Source of the DNA: Lysobacterales bacterium
GTDB taxonomy: Bacteria > Pseudomonadota > Gammaproteobacteria > Xanthomonadales > Ahniellaceae
Reading direction: 5' to 3'
Length of the DNA stretch: 44,825 nt
Assembly (NCBI GenBank): GCA_016182785.1
Contig: JACPFU010000013.1
Span: 1 to 44,825, forward strand
Made by a program: the position numbers and the translations under genes. The first letter of the stretch is position 1, and every line of letters starts with the position of its first letter. Below are positions 16,216 to 25,101 of this stretch, one piece after another. The notes under the pieces were generated by a model. That model was not told the DNA's origin, did no database searches, and saw only the letters and a program-made list of their open reading frames with translations.

Positions 16216-17483
16216 CCGACTCTCCGCATGCCGCCACCACGCCCACCACGGGCACCATCACTCGGCGCCGAGAAGCGCTTCGCGTCCGCACTCGCGGCAT
16301 TCGCGGCCGGCGTCAGTACCACCGCGTCGCCGGCCTTCAGTCCCTTCAATACTTCGCTGCGCGCTGTGCCGCGCGCGCCGAGTTCGACTTCGCGACGGGC
16401 GATCTTGCGGCCCTCGCGCACCTCGACGAAGGTCTTGCCGCCCTCGGCGATCAGCGCCACGTTCGGCACCGACAGCCCATCGCCGGACTCCCCGGTGAAC
16501 ACGTCCGCGGCCATGCCCTGGCCCGGCACCAGCTGGTACTTCGCGACCGCCGCGGCCGGGACGACCGCGCGCATCAGCACGTACTTGACCGGGTTCTGCC
16601 GACTGCGCGACTGCGCGGCTCCGGCAACCCAGCTGACCTCGCTCGCGAACTCCTGCTCGGGCCGGCCGAGCGCATGCATCTTCACGCGCGCACCGACCTT
16701 CACGCCCTGGGCATCGAGCTGGGTCAGCGCGAACTGCACCTCCAGCGACGACAGCTCCGGCAACGCGCCGAATTCCTGCCCGGCCCACATGCTGGCGCCG
16801 ACCTTGGGCTTCTCGCCGCCCCAGTCGCTGCTGAGCACGAACACGCCATCGTGCGGCGCGTACAGCTCCAGCGCCGCCACGTCTTCGCGGCGGCGCTGGG
16901 CATTGAGACCGTAGGTGGCGCGCTGCGAATCGAGCACGGCCAGTTCGGCGCCGCCGCGCACGCCGGTCTGCTGCTTCTGCCATTCCAGCGTCTGGTGCTT
17001 GAAGCCGAGGAACGCGGCGTCCTGCACCGCGTCGAGGATTTCGTTGCGCGCGAACATGCCGAGCTCGGCGCCGGCGTAGCGCTCGGCGATGCCGAGATCG
17101 ACATCGACCTTGGCGATCTCGGCCCCGACCTTGTCCTGCGCGGTCGCGAGTTCGAGCTCCTTGCCGATGCGCGCGAGCACGTTGCGGCGCAGGTCGAGTT
17201 CGGCCTTGGTCAGCTCCAGCTCGCCCTGCGGCGCGATGAAGCGCGCGACCAGCTCGCCCTTCTTCACCTGCGAGCCTTCGGCCACCATCCACTCCAGCTG
17301 CCGCTGCGACCACCCCTGTCCGGGCACCGCGAGCGGCGTCGCCTTGGCCGAGCGCACTTCGCCGCTGGCCGAAACACGCAGCGCCACCGCACCCTGCTGC
17401 AACACCTCCACCGGCGCATCGCGGGTAGCGTCGCTGCTGCAGGCGGCGAGCGCGAGCAGGGACAACCGGCAGATCCACCTCAT
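16212..17483 (-). CDS. HlyD-type periplasmic adaptor, lipoprotein (third in operon)
   Basis: A 423-residue adaptor with a lipobox (LALAACSS, Cys15). A lipoyl-like half (VPGQGWSQRQLEWMVAEGSQ), then a long coiled-coil stretch (about 90-190, with KAELDLRRNVLARIGKELEL), the second lipoyl half (LYAPHDGVFVLSS) and a beta-barrel region (ALTQLDAQGVKVGARVKMHALG) follow. It ends with a Gly-rich tail (GARGGRGGGMRR). Four-base overlaps on both sides couple it to the permease and the middle adaptor. Confidence 0.88.
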   Translation of the reverse strand: MRWICRLSLLALAACSSDATRDAPVEVLQQGAVALRVSASGEVRSAKATPLAVPGQGWSQRQLEWMVAEGSQVKKGELVARFIAPQGELELTKAELDLRRNVLARIGKELELATAQDKVGAEIAKVDVDLGIAERYAGAELGMFARNEILDAVQDAAFLGFKHQTLEWQKQQTGVRGGAELAVLDSQRATYGLNAQRRREDVAALELYAPHDGVFVLSSDWGGEKPKVGASMWAGQEFGALPELSSLEVQFALTQLDAQGVKVGARVKMHALGRPEQEFASEVSWVAGAAQSRSRQNPVKYVLMRAVVPAAAVAKYQLVPGQGMAADVFTGESGDGLSVPNVALIAEGGKTFVEVREGRKIARREVELGARGTARSEVLKGLKAGDAVVLTPAANAASADAKRFSAPSDGARGGRGGGMRRVG

Positions 17484-18433
17484 GAGCGCTGCTCCCCGGT
17501 GCGGATCAGCACGCGCACCGGCTGGCCCGGTTTCAGCGCCTGGCCCTTGGGATCGAAACTGACCACGGCATCGACCACCGGCACCAGCTGCGCGCGCGAC
17601 TTGCTGCGCACCGCGCGGCCGATCTCGGTGACCGAACCCTCGATCGCCTGTCCGGCACCGCCCTCGACGGTGACCCGCGCCTTCATGCCGACGCTGACGT
17701 GGCGGATCTCGGTTTCCGGAATCGCGACGCGCGCGATCAGGGTCGAAACATCCGGGATCTGCGCCACCGACTGGCCGCGGAACACCTGCGAGCCGACGTC
17801 GAATTTCTCGCCCTGGAAATTGGTCTGGTGCAAGATGATGCCGTCGCGCGGCGCCTTCACGTTGAGCTCTGCCATCGCCTTCTGCGATCGCGCCACTTCG
17901 GCGCGCAACTGCGCCAGCTCGGACTCGACCAGTCGCCATTCCTGCTTGCGCTGTTCGGCCGCGGCGCGCTCGCGCCGGGTCGCGAGCGCGAACTGCTTCT
18001 CGGCCTGGTCGCGTTCGATCACCAGCTTCTGGTAATCGACGCGACGCACGATGTCGGCCGGCTGGTCGGCCTTGCGCGTCGCCTTCTCCACATTCGCCTT
18101 GGCCTGTGCGGTCGCCAGCGCCTCGGTGCGTTCGCGCTCCTCCAGTTCCAGGCGCAGGCGCTCACGCTGGGTCTCCTTTTCCTTGAGCGCGCTCTGCTTG
18201 CCGCTCAGCGTGCGCAACACCTCGGAACTGTCGAACGCGGCGACGACCTCGCCCTGCTTCACCGGCGTTCCGTCCGCAGCGAGCTGGGTCAGCGCCAGCT
18301 GCCACAGGTCGTCGATTTCGGGTGGCGAGATCGAAGCGCTCTCGCGCGCGGCGATCTCGCCGTCGAAACTCAGTTCCGCGGCCGCCAGCGGCATCGCCAG
18401 CAGCAGCAGGCCGGCGATCCGGATCGGCTTCAT
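17480..18433 (-). CDS. HlyD-type periplasmic adaptor (second in operon)
   Basis: A 317-residue protein with a signal peptide (IAGLLLLAMPLAAA). It has a lipoyl-type segment (LAADGTPVKQGEVVAAFDSSE), a long charged helical hairpin (about 75-185, Lys/Glu/Arg rich) and the closing LNVKAPRDGIILHQTN. A barrel domain follows (VARVAIPETEIRHVSVGMKA). It is shorter than its two operon partners, mostly at the C-terminus. It overlaps both neighbours by ATGA. Confidence 0.87.
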   Translation of the reverse strand: MKPIRIAGLLLLAMPLAAAELSFDGEIAARESASISPPEIDDLWQLALTQLAADGTPVKQGEVVAAFDSSEVLRTLSGKQSALKEKETQRERLRLELEERERTEALATAQAKANVEKATRKADQPADIVRRVDYQKLVIERDQAEKQFALATRRERAAAEQRKQEWRLVESELAQLRAEVARSQKAMAELNVKAPRDGIILHQTNFQGEKFDVGSQVFRGQSVAQIPDVSTLIARVAIPETEIRHVSVGMKARVTVEGGAGQAIEGSVTEIGRAVRSKSRAQLVPVVDAVVSFDPKGQALKPGQPVRVLIRTGEQRS

Positions 18434-19542
18434 GGTGTGGCTCCGTTGTTGCGATTCGCGGGCGCTTCGACGATCGATTCGACACGCACGCTGGAGGCCG
18501 GCAGCAGCCCGAGTTCGGCCGAACCTGCGAGCGGAATGATCACGGTGAAGTAGCGTCCCGCACCCATCTCGGCCTTGGCCGCGGGCGCGCCCGAGATCGA
18601 CTCGATGTTCGCTTCCAGCTTCAGGTCCGGGCGCGCGTCGAAACGCAGGCGCACGCGCTGGCCCACGGCGATGGCGCTGCGGTCGGCCTCGAGCGCGTAG
18701 GCGCGCACCGTCATCGGGCCACGGTCGACGATGTCGCCGATCTTCATCCCCGGCCAGGCAGAGGAACCTTCGTCGAGGCGGTCGCCGCGCCACGGGTTGA
18801 AGCCATGCACGACGATGCCGTCGACTTCCGCCTTGACCTCGGCCATCGCCACCTGCGCCTGGTGGTAGAGCAAGTCCTGGCGCAGCTTGTCGATCTCCAG
18901 GCGCGCGTCCTCGCGCCGCCGCGCGACTGCGCTGATCGCGGCGTCACGTTCCTTGCGGCGCAATTCCAGATCGCGGCCAGTGCGCACCAGTTCGCCCTGG
19001 TAGCGGTCGTAGTCGAGCGACGACAGATGCTGCTTCGGGATCGCGGCATCGACCTTGGCCTTGCGGTTCAGCGCATCGGCATCGACGAAGGCGCGCTCGG
19101 CATCGATCGCGGCGACGTCGAGCGTCGCCACCTCTTGCGCGACGCGCGCCTCGGTCTGCTCGATCTGTGCGCCGAGCGACTGGATCTGCGCGGCACTGCC
19201 GCCGGCATCGATGCGCACGACGACGTCGCCCTTCTTCACTGCCGCGCCTTCGCGCACGTAATAGCGCAGCACCACGGGCGATGAATTCGACGGCGGGCAA
19301 TACACCGGCTGCGCGTTCAGCGCGACCACTTCGCCGCTCAGGATCACGCGGGGCGGAGCGGCAAAGGCCAGACCTGCGAAGAACATCAGCAGCAGCGATG
19401 TAGGAGCGGCACTTTGCCGCGACCAGAGCCGCGAGCAGCGCGGCAACCGCAGACCCGACCACCACCGCGTCATCGGTCGCGGCAAAGTGCCGCTCCTACA
19501 TCCGCACAGGCCTGTGCCGGGCTTTGCTTCAGCGCTTGTCAT
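18430..19542 (-). CDS. HlyD-type periplasmic adaptor (first in operon), start altered by a REPIN
   Basis: The confident part starts at MFFAGLAFAAPP (ATG 19386) and carries an adaptor plan: SPVVLRYYVREGAAVKKGDV lipoyl half, a coiled-coil hairpin (VAQEVATLDVAAIDAERAFV onward), second lipoyl half (AEVDGIVVHGFNP), then barrel and C-terminal strands. A REPIN (19399-19501) lies immediately upstream and is read through in frame with no stop. Start ATG 19542, overlapping the ATPase end and preceded by AGGTGG, would give 370 residues with the REPIN encoding about 34 of them. ATG 19473 is an alternative that leaves a basic n-region before SLLLMFFAGLAFA. Confidence 0.8.
   Translation of the reverse strand: MTSAEAKPGTGLCGCRSGTLPRPMTRWWSGLRLPRCSRLWSRQSAAPTSLLLMFFAGLAFAAPPRVILSGEVVALNAQPVYCPPSNSSPVVLRYYVREGAAVKKGDVVVRIDAGGSAAQIQSLGAQIEQTEARVAQEVATLDVAAIDAERAFVDADALNRKAKVDAAIPKQHLSSLDYDRYQGELVRTGRDLELRRKERDAAISAVARRREDARLEIDKLRQDLLYHQAQVAMAEVKAEVDGIVVHGFNPWRGDRLDEGSSAWPGMKIGDIVDRGPMTVRAYALEADRSAIAVGQRVRLRFDARPDLKLEANIESISGAPAAKAEMGAGRYFTVIIPLAGSAELGLLPASSVRVESIVEAPANRNNGATP
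19399..19501. repeat. REPIN-like inverted repeat inside an operon
   Basis: Left arm TGTAGGAGCGGCACTTTGCC with CGCGACC (from 19399) and right arm 19475-19500 are exact complements over about 26 bases. The centre is GCGCGGCAACCGC-rich. It is the same family as 1-335 and 44583-44698. It sits between the ATPase and first adaptor genes, and is probably transcribed. Confidence 0.9.
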
Positions 19543-20203
19543 CGGATTCCACCTGGCCGTCGCGCAGCCGCACATGGCGCGGCACGCGTGCGGCGATGTC
19601 GTTGTCGTGGGTCACCAGCACGATGGTCTGGCCCTGTTGGTGCAACTCTTCGATCAGCCCGAGCACGTCGGCCGCGGACCTGGAATCGAGGTTGCCGGTG
19701 GGTTCGTCGGCGAGCAGCAGGGCCGGGCTCAGGATCAGCGAGCGCGCGATCGCGGCGCGCTGCATCTGTCCGCCGGAGAGCTGGGTCGGGCGGTGGTCCA
19801 TGCGATCGGCGAGGCCGACGCGCGCCAGCAGTTCGCGCGCGCGCCCATCCACCTGCGGCTTCGGCTCGCGGGTGAAGCGCAACGGCAGCAACACGTTTTC
19901 GAGCACGGTCAGGCGCGGCAACAGGTGGAAGCTCTGGAAGATGAAGCCGATCTTGCGGTTGCGCAGGGTGCTGATCGCCTCGTCGTCGAGCCGCGACACC
20001 TCCTCGCCGTCGAGCACGTACGAGCCGCTGTCGGGCTTGTCGAGGCAGCCGAGCACATTGAGCAGCGTCGACTTGCCGGAACCCGACGGCCCGGTGATCG
20101 CGACGAACTCCCCGGCATCGACGTGCAACGACACGCCGTCGAGCGCGCGCACCTCGGCGCCGTGCATGTCGTAGGTTCTGCGGATGTTCTCGACCTGGAT
20201 CAC
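19529..20203 (-). CDS. MacB/LolD-type ABC transporter ATP-binding protein
   Basis: A 224-residue ATPase. Walker A is GPSGSGKST (about 40-48), then Q-loop FQSFHLL, signature LSGGQMQRAAIARS, Walker B ALLLADEPTGNLD and H-loop VLVTHD. GTG 20203 was chosen because AGGGAAG lies five bases upstream and the family starts at IQVENIRRTY; an upstream extension to 20284 is not homologous. It energises the five-gene export operon that continues to 14950. Confidence 0.93.
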   Translation of the reverse strand: MIQVENIRRTYDMHGAEVRALDGVSLHVDAGEFVAITGPSGSGKSTLLNVLGCLDKPDSGSYVLDGEEVSRLDDEAISTLRNRKIGFIFQSFHLLPRLTVLENVLLPLRFTREPKPQVDGRARELLARVGLADRMDHRPTQLSGGQMQRAAIARSLILSPALLLADEPTGNLDSRSAADVLGLIEELHQQGQTIVLVTHDNDIAARVPRHVRLRDGQVESDDKR

Positions 20204-20330
20204 CGGGACTTCCCTGTAGCGAGGCGCTTCAGACCATGGGGGCGCGCAAGGGTTCCGCAAGTCGCTAACCGGCAGAAGCGCCACAGGTCATGCGACCGGA
20301 TTGCACACTCATGCATCGCGATTCGTCGCA

Positions 20331-20375
20331 CTTCTCCTCTCTCCCCCCCACCCCCCCCCGAGGGAGAGGGAAAAG
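20331..20375. repeat. C-rich repeat between operons
   Basis: TCTCCTCTCTCC, then runs of seven and nine C (20343-20349, 20351-20359), then GAGGGAGAGGG. The CTCTCCC and GGGAGAG ends can pair. Similar CCCTCTCC/GGAGAGGG elements are common dispersed repeats in related genomes. The whole 20204-20378 gap has no gene. Confidence 0.55.
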
Positions 20376-20378
20376 ACC

Positions 20379-22202
20379 TCAATCAATCGTCGGCAACACC
20401 GACACCACCTCTTTGACCGTGGTCATGCCGCGCGCGATCAACTCGGCGCCGGCCAGGCGCAGCGGGCGCAGGCCGTCGCGCAGGCAGGACTCGCCGAACG
20501 CCGGCAGGTCGATGTCGGCGCGGATTTCGCGGCGCAGATTTGGCGACATCGTCAGCATTTCGTACACCGCGGTGCGGCCGTAGTAGCCGGTGTGACGGCA
20601 GTCGTCGCAGCCCTTCGCAGTGCGTGCGTGCGCCGGCAGCGGCATCTCGAAGCCGCGCGTGAGTGCCTGCCAGGCGCCCGGGTCGACCTCGATCGGCTGC
20701 TTGCAGCGCGGACACAGCATGCGCGCCAGGCGCTGCGCGACGATGCCGTTCACCGTGCTCTGGATCAGGTAGTGCGGCACGCCCAGATCGAGCAGGCGCG
20801 TGATCGCGCTCGGCGAATCGTTGGTATGCAGCGTGCTCAGCACCAAGTGTCCGGTCAGCGCCGCCTGCACCGCCATCTCCGCGGTTTCGAGGTCGCGGAT
20901 TTCGCCGACCATGATGATGTCCGGGTCCTGGCGCAGCAGCGTGCGCACACCGGCGGCGAAGGTCAGGTCGATCGACTGCTGCACCTGCATCTGGTTGAAG
21001 GCGGGCGCGATCATCTCGATCGGGTCTTCGATGGTGCAGACGTTGATCTCGGGCGTGGCCAGGTGCTTCAGCGTCGAGTACAGGGTCGTGGTCTTGCCGG
21101 AGCCGGTGGGGCCGGTGACCAGCACGATGCCGTGCGGTCGTTCGATCATCTCGCGCCACTGCGCCTCGTCGCGGGCATTGAAGCCGAGCTCGGAGAAGTT
21201 CTTGACGACCACGTCGGGGTCGAAGATGCGCATCACCACCTTCTCGCCGAAGGCGGTCGGCATCGTCGGGATGCGCATCTCGACCTCGCGCCCGCCCGGC
21301 GAGCGCGTCTTGATGCGGCCGTCCTGCGGGCGGCGGCGCTCGGCGATGTCCATGCGCCCGAGGATCTTGATGCGCGACACCACCGCCGCCATCACCGGCG
21401 TCGGCAGTTCGTAGACCTTGTGCAGCACGCCGTCGATGCGAAAACGCGCCGGGCTCATCTCGCGCCGCGGCTCCAGGTGGATGTCGCTGGCGCGCTGTTC
21501 GTAGGCGTACTGCAGCAGCCAGTCGACGATGCGCACCACGTGCGAATCCTCGGCGCCGACTTCGCCGGACTTGCCGAGTTCGACCAGCATCTCGAAGTTC
21601 GGAATGCCGCGCTTGTCCTCGTCGCCGCCGTCCTTGGCCTTGCGCACGCTGCGCGAAATGCCGGCGAACTCCATCAGGAAGCGATTGACGTCGAGCGGGT
21701 TGGCGACCACGCGGTCGACCTTGCGACGAAGCAGGCGCTCGAGGTCGGGCAGCCAGCGCGTATCGAACGGTTCGCTGGTCGCGATGGTCAGGGCGTCGCC
21801 GCTGACATTGACCGGCAGGATGCGATAGCGCGTCGCGTAGCTCGGCGCGACCACTTCACCGACGCGGGCGATGTCGATCTTGGTCGGGTCGATGCGCAGG
21901 TACGGCAGCCCGGCCTTGTGCGCAAGCCACTCGGTCAGCGCTTCGAGCGTCAGGTGGCGACCGGGTTCGCGCGGGTCGGGCAGCTTCGCGTTCGCGATCA
22001 GGATCAGCGGATGCAGCTCGCCGCGCGTCAACCCCTTGCCCATGCGGATGGTCTTCGCCGCCTCGCCGGTGACCAGCTTGTCGACGATCAACGCCGCCAG
22101 CACCTCGTCCAGCTCGACCCGCTTGCCCTCCGAGAACCTGCTGGTCGTGAACGCCGCACGCCCTTCCAGCGGAACCACCTTGTGCGTGTCGTGCTTGCTC
22201 AT
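20379..22202 (-). CDS. GspE/PilB-family type II/IV secretion ATPase
   Basis: A 607-residue secretion or pilus assembly ATPase. The N-terminal third holds a MshEN-like region (about 30-170; LTLEALTEWLAHKAGLPYLRI). The ATPase half has ASDIHLEP (238-245), Walker A GPTGSGKTT (364-372), Asp box IEDPIE (391-396), Walker B DPDIIMVGEIRD (426-437) and His box STLHTNDS. A zinc tetracysteine follows (MLCPRCKQ and GCDDCRHTGYYGR). No other pilus or secretion genes lie nearby, so it is an orphan ATPase. Motifs are complete, so it should be active. ATG 22202 (MSKHDTHK) is chosen over the 5' extension for lack of homology upstream. Confidence 0.92.
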   Translation of the reverse strand: MSKHDTHKVVPLEGRAAFTTSRFSEGKRVELDEVLAALIVDKLVTGEAAKTIRMGKGLTRGELHPLILIANAKLPDPREPGRHLTLEALTEWLAHKAGLPYLRIDPTKIDIARVGEVVAPSYATRYRILPVNVSGDALTIATSEPFDTRWLPDLERLLRRKVDRVVANPLDVNRFLMEFAGISRSVRKAKDGGDEDKRGIPNFEMLVELGKSGEVGAEDSHVVRIVDWLLQYAYEQRASDIHLEPRREMSPARFRIDGVLHKVYELPTPVMAAVVSRIKILGRMDIAERRRPQDGRIKTRSPGGREVEMRIPTMPTAFGEKVVMRIFDPDVVVKNFSELGFNARDEAQWREMIERPHGIVLVTGPTGSGKTTTLYSTLKHLATPEINVCTIEDPIEMIAPAFNQMQVQQSIDLTFAAGVRTLLRQDPDIIMVGEIRDLETAEMAVQAALTGHLVLSTLHTNDSPSAITRLLDLGVPHYLIQSTVNGIVAQRLARMLCPRCKQPIEVDPGAWQALTRGFEMPLPAHARTAKGCDDCRHTGYYGRTAVYEMLTMSPNLRREIRADIDLPAFGESCLRDGLRPLRLAGAELIARGMTTVKEVVSVLPTID

Positions 22203-22278
22203 TGCGGCCAGTCCTTCGCGCGTGGCGTCAAAGCATTGTGGCGGTTGCTGCGTGGCAACGCGAGCGTGGTGCCCACCA

Positions 22279-23271
22279 TCAGCGCGAGGCGCGCTGGAAG
22301 CAGGCCCGGGCTCGGGGATAGTCGACCACGATCCGGAAGTATTTGAACGCGGAGCCGCCGAGTGCACCCCAAGTCGGGCGATCCATCATCGAGGCCATGT
22401 ATTTCTGGAACGCGCCAGGCGGTTGTTCCGCGAACCAGACCGGGCCGACGGTCTGGCCGGCGATTTCGATGACGGGCACCTCAATCATCCGCCGGAGTTG
22501 CTCGCCCTTGCGATCGGCTTCGTCGAGCACACGCCATTCCGGGTGACGCTGCATCCAGCGTTCGAATACCTGGTGCTCGATGAACGAGGTCGCGATAGGG
22601 GTGCCGGTAGGCAGCTTGAACACCTCAGCGGAGCGTTCGGTCAACGTGGCCGTGGCGCCGGTGTCGAGCAGCACATCCAGCAGCTCGCCGTCGATTGTGG
22701 TCTGCATCGATGGAAAGTGCATCGTGCGCTTTCCGTTGTCGTCCATCTGGAAGCCGAGCTTAACGGTGCATTCCGTGGCCATGTCGGGCGCGTGATTCAG
22801 CTTGCGCAGACGCTGCGCGGGATAGTCGAACTCCCAGATGCCGTCGGCAAACCAGCGAGCGCCGAGGAACCCATCCATCTGGGCCAGTTGTTCGTCGTCG
22901 CCGAGGATCAAGCGACCGGCCCGGAAGTGATCCGGAGGCGCCGGAATGCCAGCGCCTTTATCGAATGCCGGGAACGCAACCAGACGCACTGGTTCGCCGC
23001 CGCTGCCGTCCTCGATGATCTTCATGCCATGCCGGCGCGCGATGCCGACGTGGAGCGCATTCCAGCCACCGCCGGTGTCGGTGAAAAAGCGCAGTTCGTG
23101 GCCACCGAGTCGCGGCATCACCCAGACCTGGTCATGGACAAACTGACTCGGCACGTCCGTTCCGGTGTCGGGCCTGGACGCTGCAAAGCTGGTTTGGGCA
23201 GACAGCGCGATCAGCATCGACAGCGCTCGCCACTCCCTCTGAAAGATCCGGTGCCCGTTGTGCTTGCTCAT
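22279..23271 (-). CDS. Aspartyl protease-like protein with two DTG motifs
   Basis: A 330-residue exported protein (n-region MSKHNGHRIF, hydrophobic SMLIALSAQTSFAA). Two retropepsin-type motifs are visible: FFTDTGGGWN with Asp65 and VLLDTGATATLT with Asp203, each followed by a hydrophobic-hydrophobic-Gly type strand later (GGSAFKYFRIVVDY for the second). This suggests a single-chain bilobed enzyme rather than a homodimer, or one active and one vestigial lobe. A TAGCAT -10-like box lies about 30 bases upstream. Substrate unknown. Confidence 0.75.
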   Translation of the reverse strand: MSKHNGHRIFQREWRALSMLIALSAQTSFAASRPDTGTDVPSQFVHDQVWVMPRLGGHELRFFTDTGGGWNALHVGIARRHGMKIIEDGSGGEPVRLVAFPAFDKGAGIPAPPDHFRAGRLILGDDEQLAQMDGFLGARWFADGIWEFDYPAQRLRKLNHAPDMATECTVKLGFQMDDNGKRTMHFPSMQTTIDGELLDVLLDTGATATLTERSAEVFKLPTGTPIATSFIEHQVFERWMQRHPEWRVLDEADRKGEQLRRMIEVPVIEIAGQTVGPVWFAEQPPGAFQKYMASMMDRPTWGALGGSAFKYFRIVVDYPRARACFQRASR

Positions 23272-23376
23272 GTCTGCCGCCGTTCCACGATCCAGCGAAC
23301 ATGCTAGCCCGATCCGCGAGCAGCTGCGCGCCTTCGCTGCTTCCACAAGGACCACGGCCCGACGTGGCGACCGCCT

Positions 23377-23417
23377 TTGAGCATCGCGCCGGGTCCGGCT
23401 AGAATCCTTACCAGGTA
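23377..23417 (+). promoter_or_regulatory. vapBC promoter and candidate operator
   Basis: -35 TTGAGC (23377-23382), a 17-base spacer, then -10 TAGAAT (23400-23405). The palindrome TACCAGGTA (23409-23417) lies at the expected transcription start and could be the VapB operator. Confidence 0.65.
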
Positions 23418-23435
23418 ATACTCTGGAAACAGGCC

Positions 23436-23699
23436 ATGGCGTCGTTCTCGATCACCAGCAAGGGACAGGTGACCATCCCGAAGGCAGTACGCCAGCAACT
23501 CGGCCTGCGCGCGGGCAGCAAGGTGCGCTTCCGAGTCGTCGGCGATCGCGCCGAAATGGAAAGCATCGGCGGATCTTCGACGGTCGTCACGTCGAGCGCA
23601 GCGGGCATGCTGCGGCACAAGGGACCGGCCTGCCCCGCCGATTTCGACGTCGCCAGTCTGATGATCTCCGGACCAGGCCGACGCGGCCGCTCGCGATGA
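23436..23699 (+). CDS. vapB: VapB-type AbrB/SpoVT antitoxin
   Basis: An 87-residue protein. The AbrB-type DNA-binding domain reads SITSKGQVTIPKAVRQQLGL, then GSKVRFRVVGD. The C-terminal part (about 50-87) should bind the toxin; FDVASLMISGPGRRG is unusually basic at the end. The stop overlaps the vapC start (ATGA). It should bind the operator above and repress the pair. Confidence 0.92.
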   Translation: MASFSITSKGQVTIPKAVRQQLGLRAGSKVRFRVVGDRAEMESIGGSSTVVTSSAAGMLRHKGPACPADFDVASLMISGPGRRGRSR

Positions 23700-24136
23700 A
23701 CGCCACGATCGGCCTCGATACCAACATCCTGGCGCGCTACTTCGTTGTTCCGGGCGACGATCCCGCAGAAAGACAGCAGTTCGCGCAAGCGCAGTCTCTG
23801 ATCGACTCCGGGCAGCCGTTGATGGTCTGCAAGACGGTATTGCTCGAACTTGAGTGGGTGTTGCGCGGCTTCTATCGATATTCGCGCGCCGATATCGGGC
23901 GTGCCCTCAGCTGGCTGTCCGAACAAGCGCATATCGAGCTGGAAGACCGTTCCGCCGTCGAACATGCTTTGGCCAACTACACCGCAGGATTCGATTTCGC
24001 GGATGCGCTGCATCACGCCAGTTATGCCGGCTGCAACCGGGTTGCCAGCTTCGATGATCGCGGCTTCGTGCGTCGCAGCGAACGCCTGAAGCTGCAGCCG
24101 CCGGTACGACTGCCTGGTACGCGCCGCAGTCGCTGA
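23696..24136 (+). CDS. vapC: VapC-type PIN-domain toxin ribonuclease
   Basis: A 146-residue PIN-domain RNase. The acidic metal-binding set is present: Asp8 in [11 protein letters not shown], Glu51 in LLELEWVL, Asp103 in [10 protein letters not shown] and Asp120/121 in ASFDDRGF. It should cleave tRNA or rRNA when VapB is degraded. It sits just upstream of the glyQ promoter region, on the same strand. Confidence 0.93.
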   Translation: MNATIGLDTNILARYFVVPGDDPAERQQFAQAQSLIDSGQPLMVCKTVLLELEWVLRGFYRYSRADIGRALSWLSEQAHIELEDRSAVEHALANYTAGFDFADALHHASYAGCNRVASFDDRGFVRRSERLKLQPPVRLPGTRRSR

Positions 24137-24161
24137 AGCCGGGCCAAGCCCGCGCCGCCGC

Positions 24162-24167
24162 TATACT
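24162..24167 (+). promoter_or_regulatory. Candidate -10 box of the glyQS operon
   Basis: TATACT, flanked by CGC and ACGGCGC, lies 32 bases before the glyQ ATG. No good -35 is visible at 17 bases. The preceding gene ends at 24136, leaving room for a promoter. Confidence 0.55.
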
Positions 24168-24198
24168 ACGGCGCTTTTCGACCCAGACCGGAATCCCC

Positions 24199-25098
24199 AT
24201 GACAGGCCCGACGTTCCAGGACGTGATCCAGACACTGAACCGCTATTGGGCGGAGCAGGGTTGCGTGCTGATCCAGCCGCTCGACACCGAGGTCGGTGCC
24301 GGCACCTTCCATCCCGCGACCTTCCTGCGCGCGCTTGGCCCGGAGCCGTGGCGTGCCGCCTATGTGCAGCCCTCGCGGCGCCCGACCGACGGTCGCTACG
24401 GCGAGAATCCGAACCGCCTGCAGCACTACTACCAGTACCAAGTGGTGCTGAAGCCGAACCCGGCAAACATCCTCGATCTCTACATCGGTTCGCTGAAGGC
24501 ACTCGGCATCGACCCGCTGACGCATGACCTGCGCTTCGTCGAGGACAACTGGGAGAGCCCGACGCTTGGCGCCTGGGGCCTCGGCTGGGAGGTGTGGTTG
24601 AACGGCATGGAAGTCACCCAGTTCACCTATTTCCAGCAGGCCGGCGGACTCGACTGCAGGCCGGTGACCGGCGAGATCACCTACGGCCTCGAGCGCCTGG
24701 CGATGTATCTGCAGAATGTCGACAACGTCTACGACCTGGTGTGGACCCGCGGCCCGCAGGGCACCGTCACCTATGGCGATGTCTATCACCAGAACGAGGT
24801 CGAGCAGAGCACCTACAACTTCGAGCATGCGAACGTCGATGCATTGTTCGCGTGGTTCGACACCTGCGAAGGCGAGGCATTGAAGCTGGTCGAGCGCGGC
24901 CTGCCGCTGCCGGCCTACGAACAGGTGTGCAAGGCCAGCCACAGTTTCAACCTGCTCGACGCGCGCCGCGCGATCAGCGTGACCGAACGCCAGCGCTACA
25001 TCCTGCGCGTGCGCACCATCGCCAAGGCCGTGGCCGAGTGCTACCACGCGCAACGCGAGAAGCTCGGTTTCCCGGGCCTGAAGCAGAAGGCGGCCTGA
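24199..25098 (+). CDS. glyQ: Glycyl-tRNA synthetase alpha subunit
   Basis: A 299-residue catalytic subunit of the bacterial heterotetrameric glycyl-tRNA synthetase, which charges tRNA-Gly with glycine. The class II core is full length: [57 protein letters not shown], then [18 protein letters not shown] and [15 protein letters not shown]. It is followed three bases later by the beta subunit. Confidence 0.98.
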   Translation: MTGPTFQDVIQTLNRYWAEQGCVLIQPLDTEVGAGTFHPATFLRALGPEPWRAAYVQPSRRPTDGRYGENPNRLQHYYQYQVVLKPNPANILDLYIGSLKALGIDPLTHDLRFVEDNWESPTLGAWGLGWEVWLNGMEVTQFTYFQQAGGLDCRPVTGEITYGLERLAMYLQNVDNVYDLVWTRGPQGTVTYGDVYHQNEVEQSTYNFEHANVDALFAWFDTCEGEALKLVERGLPLPAYEQVCKASHSFNLLDARRAISVTERQRYILRVRTIAKAVAECYHAQREKLGFPGLKQKAA

Positions 25099-25101
25099 GC
25101 C

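Noticed and set aside
20341..20375. A rho-independent terminator for the ATPase operons
   Set aside because: The CTCTCCC/GGGAGAG arms enclose long C runs and no T tract follows on either strand. It looks like a dispersed repeat.
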